From Prorocentrum cordatum (taxonomy: Eukaryota > Sar > Dinophyceae > Prorocentrales > Prorocentraceae), in NCBI GenBank assembly GCA_963575745.1, contig CAUYUJ010002056.1, forward strand, positions 30,091 to 94,090: DNA of 64,000 bases, written 5' to 3'. The position numbers and the translations under genes were made by a program. The notes beneath the pieces are model-generated. The model had not been told where the DNA came from and searched no databases. It worked only from the letters and a program-made list of their open reading frames with translations. Shown in pieces: positions 43,501 to 50,501 of this stretch (position 1 is the first letter of the stretch; the number at the start of each line of letters is the position of its first letter).

Positions 43501-46500
43501 TAGTCCACGAGATCTCCTTCTTTATAGTGAAATTCACCCGTAGCAGTAGTCTTTGTACGGAGAGCCCTGTTCGTCTTGGCAACCGCAGTGGCCTGCGTGA
43601 TTGCCTCCAGACTAACCCTCCTGATTGTTTCCTCCCTTGAGTGATCTGATGATTCAGTGGGCTGATCATGATCCAAGACAGGGAAATCAGGAAGCATAGC
43701 TGGCTGTCTACCATACAGCGCATTGTACGGAGACACTTCATTGTAGAAGGTAAATGCGTTGCTGGCAAACAAGGCTTCATGTAAGAGACGAGTGAAATTG
43801 AGAGGGATATGTAATCTATTCAATTCTTCTCCCATCACGTGTAGGAGGTGTCGAAGGATGCCGTTCCTAGCTTCGATAGTTGTAGCGTGTTGGCCACGCG
43901 CTCGAATACGAAGCTCTGTTCCCTTAGCCTTAAGGATGGCTTTTGCTGTATCATTATTCAGTGCTCCTTCCCCATCGGAGTATAGAATTTTAGCAGGGCC
44001 ATGCTGCATCCAAGTCGTATGATAGGCATCGAGAACAGTATGCATAGCTTTATCAGGAATCTCTGTGCCAGCTGCCCAGCGAATACAACGGTCGATGATG
44101 TGAAAAACAATATGTTCCTGTTTATAAAAGAAGAGATCACATTCGACTTCTTCGTTGAAACGTCCTGGCAGTGACACGGAAGGCATCACCGTGTTGCCTG
44201 GTTTATCCCAGGCTCGACATTCTCTACACGAGTCACAAATGCCTTTGATCAGACTCAAACGGGTTTCACCCAGACCAACCTTGGTTAGAATCATCCGCAT
44301 TTTTGGCTCCTTGGCATGAAACCATCTCAGGTGGAGTTTGCGGAGTTCTCGCTGCACTACAGCTGGGTCGAAGCTGCGCAGGTTTTGGAGGCTGAGCTGA
44401 ACGTCGAAGCGAGTCCAATCAGGGAGCCTTGGCCTTGGCCTCGGCTCTGCTTGAGGCTGCGGCGGTGGTGGAGGATCTCCTCCCTCCATGCGTCCGCGCC
44501 TTGCTGCAACTTGTGGCAGTCTACGGTGATCGTCAGAGCTGCCAGCGCCACTGTTGCCACCATTAGCCCCGTCGGCTCTGGTGATGTCATGGCTGCTGGC
44601 GCCTGCGGTTGGATCGCCCTCACCAGGCCGTGGCGGCCTAGGCGCGCGTATGCGCGCTCTCGCGGCCGGCGCCGCTTTTGCGGCTGGCGCCGCTTCTGCG
44701 GCTGGAGCCGCTTCCGCGGCTGGCGCCGCAGGAGCGGCTTGTCCCGCCGGACGCGGCTGGCCAAAGTTATCTGGCAGTTTCCATTTTTCGGCAAATCTGC
44801 ATTGGCCAGATATCTTGGTGTGGTGAGGATTGCTCTTCTGATATTCCTTCTTACAGCTTGGACAGTCCCAGTAATACGGTTCAACATCATACCACCGACA
44901 CATCTTCGGATCCCTACTGTGCTTTGGTGATTGCTTGTAGTTGTTGTCCACACAGCCAGGGCACCCAAGACCGCCAGGTGGTGGTCGACAGATTTCTCCG
45001 TTTGGGTGTCTCCGGATTGTTGGGTCGTCCAAGTCGTAGCCAGCACTGTTTGTTACGAACGCATAGCTGCGTTCACGATTCGCGAATGGATCGCGACCAT
45101 AAGCAAACAGGTCTTTGGCGATTTGCACCGCATCAACGATCAATGACTGCATTCTGTAGGTATACTGTGCCGCCCTTGCTAACTCTTTGTTACAAGCATT
45201 GGCGTGCACATGATTTCCTGGACAACGCTTGCCTTTGAAAGGTGCCAACAACTCTTCTTTATTTGCCATTATCTGTGTTGGCTTGCGGATATATTGTCCA
45301 AATGAATCTTTGAGACCAGTCGTGCACTGATCAATGATTGTTTGGCAAGTGACCTTGCGTTGTGCCAGTTCTTTCCATGGCTGGATCTCATCCACCCACG
45401 TGCCCATTGGTTGTTCCCTGAGAAAGAAACGTCTTAGGTCGTCTTGTAGTAGAGCGACTGTTCCACAGAACGTGATATGAGGCAGGTCCTCTTTGTGGTG
45501 TTTAAGCCACGTATCATGATTGACCTGTGCGTTGAAGTAGGAAGGGAGTCCAGTAGTTCTGCAGCTTGGCTGCAGAATCGTGATCTTGACAAAGCAAGTC
45601 TTGAGGTAGTGGAGGACTGCTCTTTGTACTTCCGAGTTTCCGAGGTCAACCATAGATATCTTGTCAAGGTTCCCGCCTGACGAGAGTCCCCTCTTGAAGG
45701 CTAATATGGATATACCACCCTTGCCCCCACATAATTCAAGCATGTCCACTTGATTGTTTCTGCCGTAGCATAACGACTGGACTATCGAGAAGACATCAGC
45801 ATGTGAGTCAGCGGGTTGCCCCGCCGGTAACATCATGAAGATGTCCTCTGATTCGCTGTCCGAGTCCGAGTCGTCAAGAGGAACGTCGTTGAAATATGTG
45901 GAGCAGTCAAGCCCTTTGAGGTCCTCTCCACAGTCGTCGTTACCGTCTTCCACTTTCTTCGGGACTTTCTTCGGTTTGATGCCGGCTTCTTTGTCAGCTT
46001 TCTGCTTTTCTTTCTGTTTTATCCTGGCATCAGTGGGCAACGCAGTTTCCGCGGAGAGATCCGCTGCGGAGGAATCCGCTGTAAAATCAGGAAATGGCGG
46101 AATTTCAGGAAGGTCGTTGGTGGGTCGCGTTTGGCAACGCTCAATCGAAGGGGGAGGAGATCGATCGTCATCGACGATCGTCACACGCTTTGGGCGTGGC
46201 CTTCGCGACTCACCATTGCCATGAAGAACTGGAGCCGGAGGCTCCCAGTATAGCCGAGTACTGATGTTTGTAACCCCATCAGGTAATGGAGCTACATAAT
46301 TGTACCCAGTTGGCTGATCCTGGATCCTAATGTCTTGAACAATCTTGTTCGTGTCCAGGTCGGTCGTGACCCTACGAACCACATGGTCCCATTGAGGGCC
46401 CTTCTGTGGACATTGAACGTAGTGTCTGACCTTTTTGTCAACGCGTGTACACACACTGAGGTGTACCGCACTCCGCTCATTCCTGATCATGTTGGCTTTA

Positions 46501-47189
46501 TCGAGTTGATCAAGGAAGCGTGCAATAATAGTAGCCAAAGTTTTATACCGAAACTCGGCATGTTGTTGATCTTGGCCATACCAATCCAAATCATGGTCCT
46601 TGTGTGATCCACAAGTACATCTCCATAAGTTAACCGGTATATGAGGACAAGATGTAGCAACTTGTATATAAGAACCACTGGGATATTTACTGGATCGGTC
46701 AAACTTAATGCCGAAATGACAGAGTCTGATTCGTATAACGCTTAGCTTCAAATCTTCAATAACATCTTTGATCGGACCCTGTTTCCAGAAATACCCGGGT
46801 GGCCCCAGGATAACTATCTGCATCCTCAGAGCACGCGCTTTGATCAGGAGATTTTGTATACGTTGATAGTGTGGTCCCGCCCTCTTTCCTGGAGTACGCA
46901 CGTACCAATCAGAGGGTGTGGCCACCCACAACATATTGTAGTCTCCTGCCAACAAATTTCCCAAATACTGTGTTCCAGTTGAAGTCATTACCTCATTATG
47001 GGTAATCCGGTCGCATATATATCCACGGGATCGGAGTTCAGCGCAAGCTGTACGAATATCTTCGATGACGAGGCATTTTGAATGGTATTTTTCTTCTCGG
47101 GCCTCAGCGCGGCCAACGTATGTCGCGAGGAGGCCGGTATTCGGCTTCTCTTCGCAAGCGAGCGCCGCCGGCGCGCCCGCCTGCCCCCG
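40590..47189 (-). CDS. pol: ORF-C: Pol of element 2 (methyltransferase-like modules, integrase, RT, RNase H)
   Basis: Open from the base after the UGA at 47190-47192 to 40590; the first ATG is at 46988. It is in frame with ORF-B, so readthrough would give one polyprotein. A partial methyltransferase-like stretch lies at about 47010-46690 (DYNMLWVATPSDWYVRTPGK, LGPPGYFWK). A fuller module lies at about 45790-45120 (MLELCGGKGGIS, ILQPSCRTTG, EQPMGTWVDE, CPGNHVHANAC). Integrase: HHCC at 44335-44215 (HLRWFHAKEP, CDSCREC) and catalytic D, D, E at about 44145 (VECDLF), 43975 (YSDGEGA) and 43880 (TIEARNG). RT: SLDINMAFLKG near 42010 and HVDDINM near 41705. RNase H: HSDSGYRR near 41260, SSYSAETLAA near 41090, TIDAESVF near 40930 and ADGHTKG near 40775. 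All catalytic residues are present. Confidence 0.92.
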   Translation of the reverse strand, partial: RGQAGAPAALACEEKPNTGLLATYVGRAEAREEKYHSKCLVIEDIRTACAELRSRGYICDRITHNEVMTSTGTQYLGNLLAGDYNMLWVATPSDWYVRTPGKRAGPHYQRIQNLLIKARALRMQIVILGPPGYFWKQGPIKDVIEDLKLSVIRIRLCHFGIKFDRSSKYPSGSYIQVATSCPHIPVNLWRCTCGSHKDHDLDWYGQDQQHAEFRYKTLATIIARFLDQLDKANMIRNERSAVHLSVCTRVDKKVRHYVQCPQKGPQWDHVVRRVTTDLDTNKIVQDIRIQDQPTGYNYVAPLPDGVTNISTRLYWEPPAPVLHGNGESRRPRPKRVTIVDDDRSPPPSIERCQTRPTNDLPEIPPFPDFTADSSAADLSAETALPTDARIKQKEKQKADKEAGIKPKKVPKKVEDGNDDCGEDLKGLDCSTYFNDVPLDDSDSDSESEDIFMMLPAGQPADSHADVFSIVQSLCYGRNNQVDMLELCGGKGGISILAFKRGLSSGGNLDKISMVDLGNSEVQRAVLHYLKTCFVKITILQPSCRTTGLPSYFNAQVNHDTWLKHHKEDLPHITFCGTVALLQDDLRRFFLREQPMGTWVDEIQPWKELAQRKVTCQTIIDQCTTGLKDSFGQYIRKPTQIMANKEELLAPFKGKRCPGNHVHANACNKELARAAQYTYRMQSLIVDAVQIAKDLFAYGRDPFANRERSYAFVTNSAGYDLDDPTIRRHPNGEICRPPPGGLGCPGCVDNNYKQSPKHSRDPKMCRWYDVEPYYWDCPSCKKEYQKSNPHHTKISGQCRFAEKWKLPDNFGQPRPAGQAAPAAPAAEAAPAAEAAPAAKAAPAARARIRAPRPPRPGEGDPTAGASSHDITRADGANGGNSGAGSSDDHRRLPQVAARRGRMEGGDPPPPPQPQAEPRPRPRLPDWTRFDVQLSLQNLRSFDPAVVQRELRKLHLRWFHAKEPKMRMILTKVGLGETRLSLIKGICDSCRECRAWDKPGNTVMPSVSLPGRFNEEVECDLFFYKQEHIVFHIIDRCIRWAAGTEIPDKAMHTVLDAYHTTWMQHGPAKILYSDGEGALNNDTAKAILKAKGTELRIRARGQHATTIEARNGILRHLLHVMGEELNRLHIPLNFTRLLHEALFASNAFTFYNEVSPYNALYGRQPAMLPDFPVLDHDQPTESSDHSREETIRRVSLEAITQATAVAKTNRALRTKTTATGEFHYKEGDLVDYHRPTTTKDDWGGWSGPYPVIRNEPDRGQVIVKVGNREVRVQYPDTRHTLYIEALMVREIGSDNTALRTVLAFIAGLPAGKPAMTFGYLPTKQGRLQMTAASRLSPKVHLALQYLIRNYFRIENVIAVRLAKSLTKLPAAPYADSCTLVHYDNDVTPGFHYYEADGTALNIYDITGSTHSRIIQCLKSRKPSAGFDQDLTKFEELADGPPPSESPPAAAPEEPPTDNDGRLPTIIEETEEDLDAFVLKSWYAELMDDRTLLEADTEEVMHTVPTYMTDTQCVLVSTTCEDVQGHLPERGHPPGYDMDTSYYVPLCSTEPDSKYDLDSDEHGKYIELCFTADMSKVVLSEQQHRLLDDSSVTTMRVYVSAASKRAVVVKEDDLLTKADIQANPVKVSKALYTELKTWLDNKCFQMTDLSKASNIMTSRYVYKWKFVKNEKGEMERTIRLRLVLRGFMDLEAFDVETFSGTARRSSQRLLASSAACNKAWIIASLDINMAFLKGLTYGELAAATGEKERVVCFTLPPGSAAVLRTLPGFESYDESKHCLRCLKPGTGTKDAPRAFSLKLRSITRSFGLQPTSYDEEFEMSPNLLTAKHVDDINMTGKEEAIDKYVKCVEDTFGKCKLNKHTYTNCAVRYNKTDDGSVTLDQDEYIKQLRPITHPELTGADPESKATKTISDMFVSLRGALAYALITQVWLMVYVVSLQRIQEPTNIQVRRLNAVTRKLQAGPKKIVYHAMTPTGEVDLHSDSGYRRLNGDEDDEVKGYGIRGANLLRRGHTQAGKPVVHLVDAYCKSHRLQVRSSYSAETLAAAHNLEDCYPTIVTLHELHSGPLTPTQLKNILEMGGLCIKVTLTIDAESVFKSLSSKDLKKPTECTLLGHISWIRQMMERGIVESVQWCDTRDMTADGHTKGSIDRALLLQVMAGQQSFKHELKKHTPYRAGRSSQDGPASRASGETRGQVRFSSEETRR

Positions 47190-47192
47190 TCA
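47190..47192 (-). promoter_or_regulatory. candidate stop-codon readthrough site (UGA-CGG) between ORF-B and ORF-C
   Basis: ORF-B ends in TGA followed directly by CGG. The same frame stays open for the whole of ORF-C. UGA followed by CGG is a known leaky context in some plant RNA viruses. The next 40 bases are GC-rich and hairpin-prone (gcgggcgcgccggcggcgc). One of the GC hairpins (47209-47222) lies just before the stop. Confidence 0.6.
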
Positions 47193-50100
47193 GAGGGGCA
47201 TGCTGTTAGCGGATGACTCCGCAGGCGTCACTGGTGCGGCTGCGCTCACGATCTCCACGCGGGTTGGCCCCGCAAGGTCCGTCGAACCTCCGCCCGTGCA
47301 GCTTGGTGGTGGTGGCGGTGTCGCGGGTGGCCCCGCTTGGTTCTCAGGCGACCAATTATTCACCGCCTCCTGGACTTCCCAGAAAATCTTAGACTTCAGG
47401 GCATCCTTCATGTGTGGCCAGGTCCCTTCAGGACACTGTTGGCCTTTCCACCAGCTGTCGAGCGTCCTGTCTACGATCGCACGGGTCGTGTCCTTCAGGA
47501 GCTGCTTGTCGAGATACGGCTCGACAATGAACGTATCAGTCGTAACGGTCATAGACTGTCCCATCGCGGGTTGCCCCGCTGTTACCCCAGCGGGTGACCC
47601 CGCACCTACACCGGCGGGTGGCCCCGCATTGACGGAGTCCTCGTCGTTCTCCGTCTCGGTGTAGCCGTCATGACTACTGCGGATTGTGAAGGTGTTGGTG
47701 ACCGTCTGGCTTTTAGCCCCGTCATACAATCCGCAGGGAATGGCTAGGTGTCCTGAGGGGGTCTTCTTTGCCCTCAGGACTTTGGCGCCCTTCCCCAGCT
47801 TAAGAGTATACTCTCCGCTGGGAAAGATCACCTTCTGGAAGCCTGGCTTTAGCACGATAATTGTGTCACGTGCTTCCATGGCACTCAGGCCCCAGATGGC
47901 TGGGAGGTTTACACCTGAGCCCTCTGCGATGTTGGAAGCATACTCCTCGATGCGGGGGCTTGCCTCATTGGCGTATTGCACCCCGATCTTGAAGTTGCCC
48001 ATTTTCCGACAGATCGCAGCACCCTCACCTACACCATTGATGTAGAGGGTTTTGCTCAGTGTGCATATGGCCGGTCTGTGATTGTACCTGGCCATAACCT
48101 CCTGAAAGGTTCGTGCTGTATTAGCTCCGATGATGTTCACGTTGGAGCCAATGTCTAGCATGAACGATATGCAGGGCATTCCGTCTTCGTCGGGGAAGAA
48201 TGTCCCTGTCCGCGCCGCCAGAGCCATCGTACCGTGGTCATCACTATGGTACGTAATCTGTGAACCGAGCGTGCCTTTCAGTAGGCGTTGTTCCAGCACC
48301 CACTGGCTCATTGTTAGCTCGGTGCACCATATTTGCTCATATTGGCGGCGCTCCTCCACGGTGATTGGTTCCTGTTCAAGGACCCAGTAATTCGCGGAGA
48401 GTGTGGAGGTCCACTCACCTCCTGGCGGAAGCGTATCCGTGATGTCACGTGTGTAAGTCAGCCCTTCCGTGTTGATCATGAAGGTATTGTGGAATTGGGC
48501 TGCTTCAGCGCTTTCCGCACTGGCCCGGCTCCTAGCACTCACCGGGCTCTCTGCACGTGAGGTTCTGGATACACCTCCGCTCCTGCCGCTCCGCCTGATA
48601 TTGGCCTCCATTGCTCTCAGGAATCCTGGATTCGGAGGCCCCGTTGCGGGTGACCCCGCTTTGGCGGCGGGAGCCGCTTCGGCGGGTGGCCCCGCTGCTG
48701 GGGGCCCCTGTGCTCGAAGCGTAGGCAGGATTGGCATCTGGATGCCTTGCTCTGGCGCTGGCCATGGGTGTGTCTGTGCAGCTGGGGCACGTGCGGATGG
48801 CTCCGCCGAGGCGGCTCGAGCCTCTAGTGCCTCCACTGCTTCCCGCAGCCGGCGCAGTTCCCGAGCATCCACCACATACCTTTCCTGCTGGCGCGCCTGT
48901 TCTGACTCAGCGTCGCGCTGTCCAGCATACGGAAAGTGTGCTGTGATTATGCCCGGCCCACGACATACAGCGCAAGGTGCCTCGTTTGGCGTACCTGGCC
49001 GCTGATTGCGGACGTGCTGCTGTGCAACACGATCCCAGCATATATCGTGGAAGAAATGTCCACATGCCAGTCTCCACACCGTGGTGCCCGTCTCGTAGGG
49101 GTCCATACAGATCGGGCACTGTGTGAAATTGTAGTCAGAAATGACTGGCGTGGGCACGTCGGGGCGAGTCCGAGCCTGACGCTCGAAAGTAGTTTCGCCC
49201 TCCCGATATGGCGTCGGTGGTGGCAGTCTGTCTGTATGTTCAGCGGGTGGCCCCGCACCTGCGGGTGTCTCCGCTTGGTTCTCACGCTCGATCCTTCTCT
49301 GGATCGCGCGCTGCTGGCGCAGCCTGGCGTTGTCCCGAACCTGCTGCCTAGATGCCAGTATCGCTTGCTGCGTGTTGTGCACGTCGCGAATGTAGTCTGG
49401 CATTCTGCCCAGAGCGGCTGGCACCGCGAGACCAGCTGGCTGAACTATGGTCTCGGGGTCCGTCGGCGTGGGCATATAGGCGTAGTGCGGCAAAGACTGC
49501 GCATCGACTGCCCGTGTAAACTGCAAACGATACATCTCATTGGCCAAATTCCAAGTGTATTCGTTCGCAGGTGGCCCCGCAATCATAGGAGTGTTATTTA
49601 CTTGCGCGTAGTACTCCGGGTACATCGGCGCGTCCATGGCCGGTGCCTCTGCTGGTCCATGATTGTCCCATCCATATATTGGGTGTGATGCTATTCCTGG
49701 AATAAACACCTGTCGATATGGATTCGTGGGATCAACATTCGGAGCATCATCGGAAGTCCAGCTCCAGAGAGGCCGAAAGTCGCCATGGTTCGTAACATCT
49801 ATGTTGCGGTTCCGCAACAGGCTGGGCACTCTATCAGCTTGTTGCTGTAAGAAGGTAGCCTGTGCTCTCAAAGTGGCCGCCCGACGTTCGTAGTCTGGGC
49901 CCTGCTGACCGTCAGCGGGTGGCCCCGCATGTGCGGATGACTCCGCAGGCGTTCTCTCAGCGGGTGACCCCGCAGCCACTCCTCCTTCACTACCCCTCGG
50001 TGTGCCGAAGGGAGTGGTCGCCTGGAGTGCCGCTGCGAGCGTCGGATTCCCGCGAATCGCCTGGAGTCGTTGCCACAAGCTGTTTTCGCTCGTTTCGGAC

Positions 50101-50501
50101 GGCGGGGTCCGATACGGCGAGCCACCATCTGATCCGTTCATGGGGACAAACCTCGCACCTCCAGCTTGCTGTGGAGGGCGTTGTGGTTGTGTCCCTAGGA
50201 TGCCGGGTGGCCCCGCAGGAGGGCGCAGGTTCCTCTGCTGTGCATCTTGGATACCTGCGTGCACCGCCCACGGGTCAGCTCTGTAGAGCTGATCGGTCAG
50301 CCCAGAGACGTCGGCTGATGTCAATTGACTGTTGAGGGCGTGGACCCATGACTGTTGGTCCTGCCGCCACGGGGATGCTACCGTCGTCACCGGTGTGACT
50401 ACTTGCTGCCACGAACCGTCTGAAGTGTCTACTGCGGGTGTCCCCGCACCTGCGGGTGGCCCCGCTTCAGGCATGGCCTCGTCCTCCTGGGCATTCATCA
50501 T
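47190..50501 (-). CDS. ORF-B: RING-H2 finger and aspartic protease polyprotein of element 2
   Basis: About 1103 residues from the ATG at 50501, which overlaps the ORF-A stop as ATGA. The frame is open further upstream to 50588, so frameshift entry is not excluded. The N-terminal 400 residues are Pro/Ala/Gln-rich with several AGPPAG-type inserts. A C3H2C3 RING-H2 finger lies at 49118-48963 (CPICMD, LACGHFFHDIC, CAVCR), followed by a coiled-coil-like ELRRLREAVEALEARAA. The protease is at about 48150 (FMLDIGSNVNIIG, so D-I-G-S replaces the usual D-T/S-G), with a second strand near 47890 (AIWGLSAMEARDTIIV). RING-H2 domains usually act as ubiquitin E3 ligases; here it could target host factors or Gag. 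I know of no standard Copia polyprotein with a RING finger, but that would need a database check. Confidence 0.85.
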   Translation of the reverse strand: MMNAQEDEAMPEAGPPAGAGTPAVDTSDGSWQQVVTPVTTVASPWRQDQQSWVHALNSQLTSADVSGLTDQLYRADPWAVHAGIQDAQQRNLRPPAGPPGILGTQPQRPPQQAGGARFVPMNGSDGGSPYRTPPSETSENSLWQRLQAIRGNPTLAAALQATTPFGTPRGSEGGVAAGSPAERTPAESSAHAGPPADGQQGPDYERRAATLRAQATFLQQQADRVPSLLRNRNIDVTNHGDFRPLWSWTSDDAPNVDPTNPYRQVFIPGIASHPIYGWDNHGPAEAPAMDAPMYPEYYAQVNNTPMIAGPPANEYTWNLANEMYRLQFTRAVDAQSLPHYAYMPTPTDPETIVQPAGLAVPAALGRMPDYIRDVHNTQQAILASRQQVRDNARLRQQRAIQRRIERENQAETPAGAGPPAEHTDRLPPPTPYREGETTFERQARTRPDVPTPVISDYNFTQCPICMDPYETGTTVWRLACGHFFHDICWDRVAQQHVRNQRPGTPNEAPCAVCRGPGIITAHFPYAGQRDAESEQARQQERYVVDARELRRLREAVEALEARAASAEPSARAPAAQTHPWPAPEQGIQMPILPTLRAQGPPAAGPPAEAAPAAKAGSPATGPPNPGFLRAMEANIRRSGRSGGVSRTSRAESPVSARSRASAESAEAAQFHNTFMINTEGLTYTRDITDTLPPGGEWTSTLSANYWVLEQEPITVEERRQYEQIWCTELTMSQWVLEQRLLKGTLGSQITYHSDDHGTMALAARTGTFFPDEDGMPCISFMLDIGSNVNIIGANTARTFQEVMARYNHRPAICTLSKTLYINGVGEGAAICRKMGNFKIGVQYANEASPRIEEYASNIAEGSGVNLPAIWGLSAMEARDTIIVLKPGFQKVIFPSGEYTLKLGKGAKVLRAKKTPSGHLAIPCGLYDGAKSQTVTNTFTIRSSHDGYTETENDEDSVNAGPPAGVGAGSPAGVTAGQPAMGQSMTVTTDTFIVEPYLDKQLLKDTTRAIVDRTLDSWWKGQQCPEGTWPHMKDALKSKIFWEVQEAVNNWSPENQAGPPATPPPPPSCTGGGSTDLAGPTRVEIVSAAAPVTPAESSANSMPL
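50498..50501 (-). promoter_or_regulatory. ATGA stop/start overlap between ORF-A and ORF-B
   Basis: The sense strand reads TCATGATGAATG. The ORF-A stop TGA (50500-50498) overlaps the ORF-B ATG (50501-50499); a second ATG follows at once. This arrangement is typical of coupled termination-reinitiation. A -1 or +1 shift within the 91-base overlap (50498-50588) is the alternative. Confidence 0.6.
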
